This document shows, in pieces, positions 35,946-44,206 of a stretch of DNA of 64,000 nt (position 1 is the stretch's first letter; each line of letters opens with the position of its first letter). A model generated the notes under the pieces. The model was given only the letters and a program-made list of their open reading frames with translations, searched no databases and was not told where the DNA came from. A program made the position numbers and the translations under genes. This DNA is from Bog-532 sp963742865. Lineage in GTDB: Bacteria; Actinomycetota; Actinomycetes; Streptosporangiales; Streptosporangiaceae. The stretch is taken from NCBI GenBank assembly GCA_963742865.1, contig CAVUNW010000042.1, forward strand, positions 50,469 through 114,468, read 5' to 3'.

Positions 35946-36310
35946 CGCCCGAAAGCTCCGGGGGCGGCTTGACCCGATATTCGGCTGCCGCGAACCTGCT
36001 GGCCTGCGAACGATTCGTCGGCCGTCCCCGGCCCCATCCCTGACCTGCTGGGCGTGACCTCATAAGAGCTTGCGCGCTCCATCTCGAGCGGCCCATCCCT
36101 GTCTTGTCCGCAAACCAGCAATAAACCCGTCCGGGACACCACCCTCAAACCCCAGAAATGCGGCAACCTAAATGTCATCCGACCCCCTTGACAAACATAA
36201 GAGCATCGTGCTGACAGCACGCCTCCTCGCCGGGTCCGGACGAATCACGCCGCAGGCCGATCGCCAGGGCGGCGGTCCGCTGTCCGCTGACACTTATTAG
36301 GAGATACGCG

Positions 36311-36577
36311 ATGCGGAAGGCCAAGGATATTCGCGAGGCGGTGGAGAAGGAGCTCAGCCAAGACCCGCTTGTCGACACGGCCGGCATCACCATCAGGAAC
36401 CTTGACGGAAGCGTAGGGCTCAATCGCACGGTGCCGAGTTACCCGCAGTACCTGGAAGCGGCCGAGGCAGCACGGCGCGTGGGCGGGGTGGCTCATGTGG
36501 ACAACCACCTCAAGGTAGTGCTGCCGCCGGACGACTACCGTGACGACGCCACGCTGACCATCGAGATCACCGGCTGA
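36311..36577 (+). CDS. BON-domain protein, probably truncated
   Basis: An 88-residue protein from ATG 36311, with AGGAGATACGCG just before it. Residues about 5-72 form one BON domain: DIREAVEKELSQDPLVDTAG, ITIRNLDGSVGLNRTVPSYP and ARRVGGVAHVDNHLKVVLPP. The DYRDDATLT end is where related proteins continue into a second and third BON repeat; here a stop comes at once and the inverted IS copy begins 3 bases later. So the 3' part was probably removed with the IS event. BON proteins bind membranes or lipids and are often stress induced. It was the second gene of a rhomboid-BON operon before IS110 inserted. Confidence 0.75.
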   Translation: MRKAKDIREAVEKELSQDPLVDTAGITIRNLDGSVGLNRTVPSYPQYLEAAEAARRVGGVAHVDNHLKVVLPPDDYRDDATLTIEITG

Positions 36578-36580
36578 CCG

Positions 36581-37212
36581 TGTCCCGCTCGAAAATTGGG
36601 ATCCGCCTGGTGGCCTGCGGAGTCTTCGGGGTGTCAGGCGGCGTGTGAGTATTCGTTGATCAGGCCGCCCAGGACGGGTTTTCGGTGGATCCGTTCGCGG
36701 TCGAGGTCGGCAACGCTGAGGTGATCACCGTCGTGTTCGCCGTGGATCCGGCGGTGTCCCCACAGCGGATTCTCCCTCGCCAGCCGGACGACAAGGCGGG
36801 CGATGCCCGGGACTTTCGGCGGGCGTCCTGGCTTGCGCCGCTTGCTCGTGCCGTATTTCTTCGCCGCCAGCCTGCGGTGCCAGGCCAGCAGCGTCGCTGG
36901 CGTCACGGGGAAGACCTCGGCCCAGCGCCTGGCGCGGCACAAGCCGCGCCAGCGCGGCGAACCAGGCCCGGTCGGCCGGCTCGTACCGCACCCGGCTGAC
37001 GTGCCGCCGCAGGACCGCGTTCTCATGCCGGACCACCAGCAGCTCAGCATCCTTCGCCAGGTCGCCGCGGAACACCAGGACGGCCAGGCCGAGTACCCGG
37101 CACGTGAGCAGGCAGATGATCTTGAGCAGCACCCGGCAAGCTAACCAGCATCACGTCTAGCCTTCTGGCGGAAGCGCAGGTCAGCCACTCAATCGAGTAT
37201 TCGAGCGGTACA
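36581..37212 (-). mobile_element. rve-type insertion sequence, internally deleted copy 2
   Basis: Inverted relative to copy 1, with the same ends (TGTCCCGCTCGAAAATTGGG at 36581; TGTACCGCTCGAATACTCGA read inward from 37212). Only 632 bp: the transposase remnant (36634-37132) keeps its first 120 codons, jumps at GHRRIHGE straight to HDGDHLSVADLDRE near the C-terminus, and so lacks the whole catalytic core. No target duplication: the left flank is the end of the BON gene, the right flank is ppk1 codon 51. Confidence 0.82.
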
Positions 37213-37363
37213 CCATGATCCCGGCGAACTTGACCCGCTCCAGGAGAGGCTGCTCCGGGTCCTCGGCCAGGGCAAGCACGCGGCGGGCGAAGCTGAGCCA
37301 GCTCAGCTCCCGGTCGATGAGAGCCGCCGGAGAGTCCGGTGTAACCGATGCAGGCTCTGACAT
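37213..37363 (-). pseudogene. ppk1: Polyphosphate kinase 1, N-terminal fragment
   Basis: The first 50 codons of Ppk1 remain: after a short acidic leader, DRELSWLSFARRVLALAEDP and PLLERVKFAGIM match the strongly conserved start of polyphosphate kinase, which makes polyphosphate from ATP. The frame ends exactly at the boundary of IS copy 2, and the remaining 650 or so residues are absent on the other side of the IS, where the BON gene lies on the opposite strand. ATG 37363 follows CGGAGGTGCGCGGAT. The neighbouring CHAD gene encodes a polyphosphate-binding domain, which fits the original context. Confidence 0.8.
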
Positions 37364-37509
37364 ATCCGCGCACCTCCGGGTCATCGCCCCGCCTAGCCTT
37401 GATCATTCACGAAACAGCGTGACCGTGCAGCCCCAGCCGGCAGCATGCCATCGCCACCCTGGCCTGGCGGCGTACCTGCGGCGCTTCGTACGGCTGGCCA
37501 AAGACTCCG

Positions 37510-38463
37510 TCACTTCCCGGCCGTCAGGCGTGGCACGGCTTGCTCGATGGTGGCGGCCTGGCAGGCTTGACGCTGGTACATCAGGCCGTAGGTGAAGGTG
37601 TCCTCGGCTGCTGCCCGGGCCTTCCGGGCAAGCTCGAGCAGCACCGTCCGCGCGACCACGCTGTCGTGGTGGTCGCCGAGCAGTTCCTGCAGTTCCTTCG
37701 CCTGCTTGGCCTGGCGGCTGGCGGTCATGCCGAGTCCGGGCCCGGCTGCTTCGGCAGCGTACCGGGCCCGTTTGGCGGCCTTGCGTGCCTCATGGATCGC
37801 TGTGTCGCGGTCTTCGGCACCGGGCACGGCATCCAAGGCACGCCGCAGCCGGCGAGCAGCCCGCCGGACCGGCTTGGCCAGCACCCCGCCTGCCTCGCGT
37901 TCCGCCAAGGGTGTCAGCGGCGGGTCGGCCAGCAGCGCATGCAGGTCATCGAGCAAGCGCAGATAACGCTGCCCGTCGAGCGCATCGAGCGCGGCCCGCC
38001 GTGCCTGGGTCAGCTCGGCGCTGAAGTGGGCAGTAATGCGCGCCCGCACGGGCCCTACCACCAGGGCGGGGGGGATAGCAGCTAGGTCGGCGGTCAGCCG
38101 GGCCAGCAGCACCTCGGTGTCGCGGGCTCGCCCGAGCTCCGCCGCAAGCCACTTCAGCTCCGCGCACAGCGGCCGGGTCGCGTCCCGGTCGATGACGGTG
38201 CCGAAGGCCTGCAACACACTGCGGGCCCGGCGGCTGGCCACCCGCATCTGGTGCACGGCGTCTGGCTCATCACGGCGCACCCGCGGGTCATAACGGCAGA
38301 TTGCGGCCACCTGGTCGCGCACGTAAGCGAGCACCACCTCGCCTGCGGCCGAATGCCTGGTCAGCGGCGGTGGTTCCGGCGCGGCCCCGGCGGCGGCGTC
38401 CAGAACGGCCGTCCCACCGGCGACGTCGTATTTCCGCTCAACCTCACCTGCGACGGTGTCCAC
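37510..38463 (-). CDS. CHAD-domain protein with remnant CYTH start
   Basis: A 317-residue protein. Residues about 45-315 form a CHAD domain: AVHQMRVASRRARSVLQAFG, LAAELGRARDTEVLLARL, AIHEARKAAKRARYAAEAAG and ELQELLGDHHDSVV, whose Arg/Lys/His-rich helices bind polyphosphate. The first 14 residues (MDTVAGEVERKYDV) are the opening of a CYTH triphosphatase domain with its E-x-E-R-K motif, but the other 180 or so residues of CYTH are missing and the protein jumps directly to the linker before CHAD. A CYTH-CHAD fusion seems to have lost its catalytic domain by in-frame deletion. Its neighbour is a ppk1 fragment. Confidence 0.87.
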   Translation of the reverse strand: MDTVAGEVERKYDVAGGTAVLDAAAGAAPEPPPLTRHSAAGEVVLAYVRDQVAAICRYDPRVRRDEPDAVHQMRVASRRARSVLQAFGTVIDRDATRPLCAELKWLAAELGRARDTEVLLARLTADLAAIPPALVVGPVRARITAHFSAELTQARRAALDALDGQRYLRLLDDLHALLADPPLTPLAEREAGGVLAKPVRRAARRLRRALDAVPGAEDRDTAIHEARKAAKRARYAAEAAGPGLGMTASRQAKQAKELQELLGDHHDSVVARTVLLELARKARAAAEDTFTYGLMYQRQACQAATIEQAVPRLTAGK

Positions 38464-38545
38464 GTCCCTTACTCCTTAACGATCATCCGGCCCGCCCAGC
38501 CTGACGGGTGTCACGGCTGCGCACGGCCGTCCTGCCAGCCTTCCC

Positions 38546-38566
38546 GGTCAGGGCCAAATCGGCAGG
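38546..38566 (-). promoter_or_regulatory. DosR-like motif upstream of CHAD gene
   Basis: The minus strand reads CCTGCCGATTTGGCCCTGACC, about 80 bases upstream of the CHAD start, sharing TTTGGCCC(C)TGACC with the site at 42798. It is weaker than the other candidates because the left GGAC half is missing. Confidence 0.25.
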
Positions 38567-38699
38567 ACCACCTGCCGGATCGCCCTGCAGATGCCGGCCC
38601 GACGGGGAAGTCACCTGCCATCGGGCCCGTCTCGTTGCTCCCGCCACCGGGCCACGAATCACCTCTCGCCAGTACCGGGTACCACGGGCTGGCCAGGGC

Positions 38700-38921
38700 C
38701 TACGGTCGGGGCTGCGCGGCGAGCAGCAGGTCATGCGCTCTTCGAGCGGCCTCAGCGGCGGGCTTTCCGCCCGGTTCGGCGGTGGGGAGGTCCTCAAGGC
38801 CGCGGGCCAGGACCTGCAGCGCTTCGGTCAGCGCCGCGACGCGTACCTCCACCAGGTTCACGCGTTCCTGGAGCGCGGCCACTGAGGTTTCCCGCTCAGA
38901 CGGGTCGGTGTGCTCAGTCAT
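38700..38921 (-). CDS. Small coiled-coil protein, 73 aa
   Basis: A 73-residue acidic protein. Residues 12-45 (TSVAALQERVNLVEVRVAAL, TEALQVLARGLEDL) have a clear heptad pattern, so a short coiled coil; the C-terminal part is Ala/Arg-rich helix (AAEAARRAHDLLLA). AGGAGACCCG precedes ATG 38921. It lies upstream of the CHAD gene on the same strand with 236 bp between. No family recognised. Confidence 0.55.
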   Translation of the reverse strand: MTEHTDPSERETSVAALQERVNLVEVRVAALTEALQVLARGLEDLPTAEPGGKPAAEAARRAHDLLLAAQPRP

Positions 38922-39054
38922 CGGGTCTCCTCGCCGGCTTGCAGATCGCCTGCCACCGGATCACGAATTCCTGCTCACTGCCACCCGACCACGTCCAGGC
39001 GCCGCCGGGCAGGGCCGGAGGGCCTGTTGCCAGCCGGTGCGCCGGATCCGCAGA

Positions 39055-39068
39055 GGACCTTCGCCCCT
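39055..39068 (+). promoter_or_regulatory. DosR-like motif in divergent gap
   Basis: GGACCTTCGCCCCT matches the core of the 33201 site in 12 bases and is followed by a second half CGATAGGGGCGG. It lies between the coiled-coil gene (minus) and the small zinc-site protein gene (plus). Confidence 0.35.
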
Positions 39069-39249
39069 CGATAGGGGCGGGGAACCCGCTGCACCTGTTC
39101 GAGGAGGCGGCCGCCCTGGAACAGGTCGCGCAGCTGGCTGACGGCTGGCTCACCACCCACCTCGCCGCGCATGCCGCTGGGCCTTAGGGCCGCTGGACGG
39201 GGAATAACGTCTCTACTGGCCGGATACCGGGCCACGCCAGGCTTGCGTC

Positions 39250-39579
39250 ATGAGGCCGCGATTCCCGCGTAGGGGCACCAACCGCGGCAGTGCACCGGAA
39301 TCCGGCGACCTGCTGCCGGTACCGAGCCGATGGCCCGCGCCGCAGGGTGCTGAGGACCGGGCCTGCCGCTGCCCTGGACGGCCCGTGGTGCGGGTGATCA
39401 TGCCGGCGCCCGGGCGGCCATATCCGGTGGATCTGCTGCTGTGCGGCCACCACTACCGGACATCACGCCCGGCCCTGGCCGCCATCGGCGCGGCCATCGA
39501 GGAACTGCCCGGTCGGGAAGAGGCGGCCGAGGCGGCACTCCTGCGCGGCACTCACCGGCCCCGCGTGACCGTCACATGA
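39250..39579 (+). CDS. Small protein resembling DUF7455 (Cys/His site)
   Basis: Up to 109 residues; the conserved part begins near AEDRACRCPGRPVVRVIMPA and continues VDLLLCGHHYRTSRPALAAI. The pattern Cys-Arg-Cys ... Leu-Leu-Leu-Cys-Gly-His-His resembles the small actinobacterial DUF7455 proteins that pair a cysteine knuckle with a CxHH site, probably binding zinc. The first 45 residues look non-conserved, so the true start may be later. It lies upstream of the second M50-CBS gene. Function unknown. Confidence 0.5.
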   Translation: MRPRFPRRGTNRGSAPESGDLLPVPSRWPAPQGAEDRACRCPGRPVVRVIMPAPGRPYPVDLLLCGHHYRTSRPALAAIGAAIEELPGREEAAEAALLRGTHRPRVTVT

Positions 39580-39746
39580 CCCTAGGCAGGACGCCGTGCG
39601 CCACCAGTGCCAGGCCGTAGGCATCACCTCCGTATGACCTACGGCTCTGCCGGCTCCGGTGAGGCGGAATGAGGCTGGAAGACGGGCAGGTTCCCGTCCG
39701 GGCGTCAGCCGGGCGGGCCACGTGTCCGTGAAGGGCGGCGGGATCG

Positions 39747-40928
39747 ATGAAGCGGACCATGCCGCTGGGCCGGGTGGCGGGCATCCGGATCGGCGCGCAC
39801 TGGAGCGTCCTGGTCATGGTCGTTCTGATCGGCTGGCTCCTGGGGGCCCAGGTCCTCCCGGGCCTGGCACCTCACGAGCCCGCGGTCGCGTATTGGGCGG
39901 TGGCCGTCCCCGGTGCGGTTACCTTCATCGCCGCCCTCCTCGCCCACGAACTCGCGCACTCCCTGGTGGCCCGGCGCTACGGCGTGCCCGTCACCTCCAT
40001 CACCCTGTGGGCTCTCGGCGGGGTGTCCGAGCTCGGCGGCGAACCGCCGCACGCCCGGGCCGACCTGCTGATCGCGGCGGCCGGGCCGGCCACCAGCCTG
40101 GCGGCCGGACTGGTCCTCGGCGCGATCGCAGCGCTGGTGCGCGCCGGGGGCGGGCCGGTCATCGCCGTCGCCGCGCTCGGCTGGCTGGCCTTCATGAACG
40201 TCTTCCTCGCCGTCTTCAACCTGCTTCCCGGCGCGCCGCTGGACGGCGGCCGGATCCTCCGCGCCGCGCTGTGGATGCGTCACGGCGACCGCGCACGGGC
40301 CACCCAGGCGGCGGCCACGGCGGGCCGGGTGCTCGGCGCGGTGATCATTGCCGCCGGCGCCGCCGAACTTCTGTTCTGGGGGGACGCCGGTGGCCTGTGG
40401 CTGGCCGTGATCGGTACGTTCGTCATGAGCGCAGCTACCGCGGAGGCCGCGGCGGGCAGCGCCGCCGCTGCGCTTGCCGGGCTGCGAGTCGTCGACGTCA
40501 TGACACCGGACCCCGACATCGGCGCGACCTGGCTGACCGTCTCCGATTTCATCGACCGGGTCGCCCTGGACTCGGCCCAGACCGAGTTTCCGGTCATCGG
40601 CCCCGGCGGATCACTGGCGGGGGTCACCGGGGTCAGGCGACTGGCCCGGGTGCCGCCGGCCAGCCGGAGCTTCACCACGCTGCAGCAGGTCATTGCCGCC
40701 GTCCCGCCCGTCTACGTAGCCAGCCCCGACGATCCGGCCGCCTCCCTACTCAGCCGGCCTCCGCTGAGCGGAGACCTGGCCGCTATCGTCCTCACCGGCG
40801 ACAGGATCACCGGCATCGTGACCGTCACCCGCCTGCGCCAGATCGTCCGCCGGGAAGCACTCCGCGCCCATCCCCGCCCCGCCACCGTGGATCGCTGGGC
40901 ACGCACTGGCCGACCGCCGTCCTGGTAA
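39747..40928 (+). CDS. Site-2 protease family protein with CBS region (M50), second copy
   Basis: A 393-residue intramembrane metalloprotease paralogous to 28670-29887. HELAH is at residues 67-71, the DGGRIL motif in GAPLDGGRILRAALWMRHGD, six membrane helices occupy residues 15-240 and a C-terminal CBS-like region follows (VVDVMTPDPDIGATWLTVSD, LSGDLAAIVLTGDRITGIVT). The CBS part is more divergent than in the first copy. ATG 39747 follows GGCGGGATCG. Homologues of both copies belong to stress and dormancy regulons in mycobacteria. Confidence 0.92.
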   Translation: MKRTMPLGRVAGIRIGAHWSVLVMVVLIGWLLGAQVLPGLAPHEPAVAYWAVAVPGAVTFIAALLAHELAHSLVARRYGVPVTSITLWALGGVSELGGEPPHARADLLIAAAGPATSLAAGLVLGAIAALVRAGGGPVIAVAALGWLAFMNVFLAVFNLLPGAPLDGGRILRAALWMRHGDRARATQAAATAGRVLGAVIIAAGAAELLFWGDAGGLWLAVIGTFVMSAATAEAAAGSAAAALAGLRVVDVMTPDPDIGATWLTVSDFIDRVALDSAQTEFPVIGPGGSLAGVTGVRRLARVPPASRSFTTLQQVIAAVPPVYVASPDDPAASLLSRPPLSGDLAAIVLTGDRITGIVTVTRLRQIVRREALRAHPRPATVDRWARTGRPPSW

Positions 40929-40992
40929 TGATCACGGAACGGCACCGGCCGGAGGGCCTTCACCTGACCGCGCAGCAACGCGGGACGATGGA

Positions 40993-41032
40993 GCTCCCGG
41001 GGATTTAACTCAATCCGGGAGCATGTAGGGCA
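40993..41032. terminator. Hairpin between convergent genes
   Basis: GCTCCCGG and CCGGGAGC form an 8-bp perfect stem with a 24-nt loop, placed between the M50-CBS gene (ending 40928) and the convergent kinase gene (ending 41010), overlapping the last codons of the latter. Probable bidirectional terminator, but the long loop weakens it. Confidence 0.4.
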
Positions 41033-42563
41033 AGACCGGCCGCCAGGGGTGCGCGGGACCGCGAGGGCGGATCGTTTCAAGCGCCCGCTGGAGCGGGTCA
41101 GCCGGGGCGGCGGCCGGGCTGGGCGGCTCGGTCGCGCTCGTGTCGATGGTGACGGCTTCCGGCCATGGCGCCTGCGCCGCAGCCATTTTCTCCGCCACCA
41201 TGGGGCATGCGTCCGAGGCGCCGTCGGTCCGGGTGCTCATCCGGCGCGCGGTCAGCTCGGCCGGCGCCGTGCACCGCAGCTGGACCAGGTTGGCAGCCGC
41301 GTCGCCGGCCACGGCGACCGCGCCGGCCCGATGGCCGACGGAGATCCACGAGGCGTCGGCGATCACGGATTCGCCGTGCGACAGCAGCTCCGCGGCACGG
41401 TGCAGCAGCTCCCGGTAGGTGCGTTCGGTCCAGGACGGGGTGTAGATGCCTTCCTCGTATAGGGCGGGCGCTTTCTGGGCCGCGGGAAGGCCGGCCAGTT
41501 CCTTACGGATCCGGTCACTGTTCAGCACGGTGCAGCCCAGCCGGTCCGCCACGGCAGCAGACAGGGCCGACTTGCCCGTGCCGGGCAGGCCCCCAACGAG
41601 AACCAGAGTGACCGCGCCCGCGTGCAAGTGCCGCAGCGCCAGGGCGGCCAGCTGCCGGGCCTCACCGCCCGCCACCGGGTCACCCTGCCGTGAGCGCAAG
41701 CAGCTGACCTTCGCCCGCACGAACGCCCGGTAGGCGACGTAGTGATGGCGCAACGAGCTGGGAGCAGGGTCACCGGTGTACTCCACGTACCAGCCCATGA
41801 ACCGCTCGGCCAGCTCACCGGCGCCGAGCCGTTCCAGGTCCATGGCCAGGAACGCGGCGTCGTCCAGCCCGTCGAGCCAGCGCAGCCGGTCATCGAACTC
41901 CAGGCAGTCGAGGATCCGGGGCCCGTCTGGCAGGCAGAAGATGTCTTCGGCCAGCAGGTCCCCGTGCCCATCCAGAACATGACCGCCGCGGATCCGCGCA
42001 TCGAACAAGGGCCCGCGCCCGGCCAGGAACCGGTTCGCAAGCCACCCCACCTCATCGGCTTCTGCGGCTCCGAGCAGGTCCTGCAGGGGACGGGTCTGCT
42101 CGATGTTGTCTTCCCACCGGCGCCGCAGCGCGTCCCGGCTGCCTTGCTCGCTGATCTCGGGACCACGCGGGGCCGACGCGTGCTGCACGGCGAGTATCCG
42201 CGCGACCCGGCGGACCGTCACGCCCACCGGCTGGCCTGCCTGGATCAAGGCAGGGAGCCGCCGACTGGCCGGCATCCGGCGCATCGCGACCAGGTGATCG
42301 CAAACCTGGCCGGCCGGGTCACGAACCTCAATGACACCCAGGTACACGTCGGGCGCGAACCGCCGGTTGAGCTCGATCTCGCGCTGGCACGCCACCATGC
42401 GCGCTTCACGCGTACTGAAGTTCAGAAAACCGAGGCTGACCGGCTTCTTCAGCTTGAAAGCACGATCACCGGTGAAAAACACGACCGCAGAATGCGTCTC
42501 CGACACATCCGCCCAGGGCTCGCGCACAGGCTGGGCCCCGGTCACGCCGGCACCCTCAGCCAT
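41010..42563 (-). CDS. Fused APH-like kinase and AAA/P-loop kinase (Rv2004c-like)
   Basis: A 517-residue two-domain protein. Residues about 25-290 are an aminoglycoside phosphotransferase-like domain with the Brenner-type HGDL at 200-203 and an ILDCLEFDDRLRWLD metal-binding loop. Residues about 318-500 are a P-loop kinase domain with Walker A GGLPGTGKSA at 324-333, like small gluconate or adenylylsulfate kinases (NSDRIRKELAG, SVIADASWISVGHRAGA). Orthologues such as Rv2004c are in the mycobacterial DosR regulon. ATG 42563 follows CGAGGTGATAGC; an upstream in-frame start would add non-conserved sequence. It is divergent from the DUF1918 gene across a 308-bp region with a DosR-like box. Substrate unknown. 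Confidence 0.9.
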   Translation of the reverse strand: MAEGAGVTGAQPVREPWADVSETHSAVVFFTGDRAFKLKKPVSLGFLNFSTREARMVACQREIELNRRFAPDVYLGVIEVRDPAGQVCDHLVAMRRMPASRRLPALIQAGQPVGVTVRRVARILAVQHASAPRGPEISEQGSRDALRRRWEDNIEQTRPLQDLLGAAEADEVGWLANRFLAGRGPLFDARIRGGHVLDGHGDLLAEDIFCLPDGPRILDCLEFDDRLRWLDGLDDAAFLAMDLERLGAGELAERFMGWYVEYTGDPAPSSLRHHYVAYRAFVRAKVSCLRSRQGDPVAGGEARQLAALALRHLHAGAVTLVLVGGLPGTGKSALSAAVADRLGCTVLNSDRIRKELAGLPAAQKAPALYEEGIYTPSWTERTYRELLHRAAELLSHGESVIADASWISVGHRAGAVAVAGDAAANLVQLRCTAPAELTARRMSTRTDGASDACPMVAEKMAAAQAPWPEAVTIDTSATEPPSPAAAPADPLQRALETIRPRGPAHPWRPVLPYMLPD

Positions 42564-42797
42564 CGCTATCACCTCGGTGCCCACTGTCTGGACCAGCCCG
42601 CGTCCCACGGCAGGGACCCCCGTCACCGGCCACCGGGACATTGGTCTTGGAGCAGACCGCCGCCGCCGCTGAATGGGGAGCCAGCTGGCCGTCGTACCGC
42701 TCATCAATCACCACAGAGAACTGGGCCAGCAGCCCCCGGACTGGCGGCCCTGCACTGACCAGCACCGTGGCGCGGAGGAACTCTGGCTCCTCTTGCA

Positions 42798-42812
42798 CGG
42801 ACCTTTGGCCCC
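42798..42812 (+). promoter_or_regulatory. DosR/DevR-like box upstream of DUF1918 gene
   Basis: CGGACCTTTGGCCCC lies 59 bases upstream of the DUF1918 start and in the divergent region shared with the kinase gene. GGACC and GGCCCC halves flank a TTT centre as in known DevR boxes. Confidence 0.45.
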
Positions 42813-42871
42813 TGACCCCCCGGGCTCACCACGGTCAAAGTGATGGCACCACTGACTCAAGGAGGCAGAAG

Positions 42872-43081
42872 ATGCGCGCAGTTGCGGGTGATGAGCTCCT
42901 GGTCAAAGGCCGTCACGTCGGCGATGTGGAGCGCGAGGGCGTCATCGTCGAGGTCCATGGCGCCAATGGCGCACCGCCCTACCTGGTTCGCTGGAGGGAC
43001 AGAAGCGAGAGTGTGTTCTTTCCGTCTTCCGACACGGTAGTGGAGCACCGTCCCCTCCCGGCAGCCAGGCAAGCACCCTGA
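42872..43081 (+). CDS. DUF1918 domain protein
   Basis: A 69-residue SH3-like barrel protein: AVAGDELLVKGRHVGDVERE, GVIVEVHGANGAPPYLVRWR and SVFFPSSDTVVEH are diagnostic of DUF1918. Homologues Rv0569 and Rv2302 of Mycobacterium are dormancy and sigma-regulated; the molecular role is unknown although DNA binding has been suggested. GGAGGCAGAAG precedes ATG 42872. A hairpin at 43114-43151 follows it. Confidence 0.9.
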   Translation: MRAVAGDELLVKGRHVGDVEREGVIVEVHGANGAPPYLVRWRDRSESVFFPSSDTVVEHRPLPAARQAP

Positions 43082-43113
43082 GGACGCCAATGGCCACAAA
43101 TCCGGACAGCAAC

Positions 43114-43151
43114 GCGGGCTCCCAGGCCGGGAAGTAAGCGGGGGAGCCCGC
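43114..43151. terminator. Hairpin terminator after DUF1918
   Basis: GCGGGCTCCC and GGGAGCCCGC form a perfect 10-bp stem around an 18-nt loop, 32 bases after the DUF1918 stop and before the convergent DUF4232 remnant. A second small palindrome (GGTACT..AGTACC) follows at about 43177. Confidence 0.6.
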
Positions 43152-43179
43152 TAGACCTGTTGTTGTCACTGTGGGGGTA

Positions 43180-43512
43180 CTACTCAGGAGTACCTTCGGC
43201 TGTGATAGCTCCGGCGCTCATCCAGACCGGCCCGGTGTGCCCGCAGGCGGCGAACGGGAACGGGATCACCTTGGACGCGGTCTGATCCGGCGGGTAGACC
43301 CGGAACCCGGCCGCTGACGCGAACGTCTCCCCTCGCCCTGGCCGGGCGGGCAAGCCGATAGCGCACCGGCTCCCGAAGTCGGCCGGATCTTCGACCAGCA
43401 GCTGCGCGTGCGCCGTGGCGCCGTTAGCAAGCGTGACCGTGGTTTTGCTGGGACTGCCCCAGCGTGCCGGGCTGCCGATCTGCTGGCCGCTGAGGCTGAC
43501 CGCCGAGACCCC
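43180..43512 (-). pseudogene. DUF4232 protein, C-terminal fragment
   Basis: About 110 codons without a start: GVSAVSLSGQQIGSPARWGS, PSKTTVTLANGATAHAQLLV, AGFRVYPPDQTASKVIPFPF and CGHTGPVWMSAGAI are the hallmark second half of DUF4232, a secreted or lipoprotein domain of unknown function in actinobacteria. The frame ends on the N-terminal side precisely where transposase sequence begins (43513), so an insertion plus deletion removed the signal peptide and first half. The stop is TAG at 43180-43182. Confidence 0.75.
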
Positions 43513-44206
43513 GCTACAAGACCGTCGCCGGGAACCTGCAGGTCAAAGAGGTCCGGCTGCCCGATGCGGGTGACCGGTTCATCATCTGCTTCAACCCGGA
43601 CCAGGCCGTCCGCGACGCCGCCGTCCGCGCGAAGATGATCACCGCGCTCGAAGAGACGATCGCCGGGTCTGACCAGCTCACCACGGTGAAGCGGGCCGAG
43701 CTGCGGGGAAGATCTCCACGATGCCGGGACTGAACCGGTTCCTGCGCGTCACCCCCGGCGGCCTGCTCCGGGCCGACAAGGCCCAGGCGAAGGCCGAGGA
43801 GAACCTCGATGGCAAGTACCTGCTGCGCAGCGCCGACCCGGCCATGACCGCCGAGGACATCGCCGCCGGCTACAAGCAGCTCCTGGAAGTCGAGCGCGGC
43901 TGGCGTGACATGAAATCCATCCTGGACTTGCGGCCCGTCTACCACCGGCTCGAAGAGCGTATCCGCGCCCACGTCATCCTCTGCTGGCTCGCCCTCCTGC
44001 TCGTCCGCGTCGCCGAGAACGACACCGGCCAGACCTGGCCCGCCATGCACCGCGAACTGCAGCGCATCAGCATCGGCACCTTCACCGGCCCCGCCGGCAC
44101 CTTCCGCCAGCGCACCGACATCCCCAAGACCACCCGCGATCTCCTCACAGCCCTGAAAATCGACGTTCCCCGCAAGATCCACGAGCTCACCACGCCCGAA
44201 GCCTGA
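43513..44206 (+). pseudogene. IS1634-type transposase, C-terminal fragment with frameshift
   Basis: The reading begins YKTVAGNLQVKEVRLPDAGD, RFIICFNPDQAVRDAAVRAK and breaks near 43705; the next frame continues GLNRFLRVTPGGLLRADKAQ, DIAAGYKQLLEVERGWRDMK (the conserved E-R-x-W-R-D motif with the catalytic Glu) and RIRAHVILCWLALLLVRVAE to a stop at 44206. The N-terminal half is missing. It is related to but distinct from the longer copy at 48559-50296. A possible element end GAATTATGCGGAACCC is near 44312-44327. Confidence 0.82.

Larger units (their letters stand above)
34613..36206 (+). mobile_element. IS110-family element inserted in the rhomboid gene
   Basis: Boundaries follow from reconstruction of the interrupted rhomboid gene and are good to about 5 bp: left end AGGGAGACTGTGGATAG, right end near CCCCTTGACAAACATAAGAG. 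Length about 1.59 kb. There are no terminal inverted repeats or target duplication, as expected for the DEDD recombinases of IS110. Non-coding stretches of about 260 bp flank the transposase on both sides. Confidence 0.8.
33983..36300 (+). pseudogene. Rhomboid intramembrane serine protease, split by IS110
   Basis: Residues 1-210 (33983-34612) form a rhomboid: six membrane helices, oxyanion HGGWDHILGNMLFL (His71, Asn80), nucleophile GASG (Ser136) and catalytic His203 in FAHVGGFIFG. The frame then enters IS110 sequence. The missing tail is found 1.6 kb away: from 36208 VLTARLLAGSGRITPQADRQ and a stop at 36300, in the frame expected after FIFG. Removing 34613 to about 36206 restores a normal gene of about 240 residues, so this is a clean single insertion. 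The truncated protein keeps both catalytic residues and might still fold, but lacks its natural end. The BON gene follows 10 bases after the restored stop. Confidence 0.85.

Noticed and set aside
27199..37212. Simple inversion between the two oppositely oriented rve-type IS copies
   Set aside because: If it had happened, the flanks of copy 1 and copy 2 should pair as target duplications in reverse complement; AACAACC/CGCAGCA and CTGACCG/CCATGAT do not.
42564..42871. Upstream N-terminal extension or separate 80-codon gene before the APH-AAA kinase
   Set aside because: The frames contain low-complexity Arg/Pro/Gly sequence, and the region is better explained as a divergent promoter with a DosR-like box.
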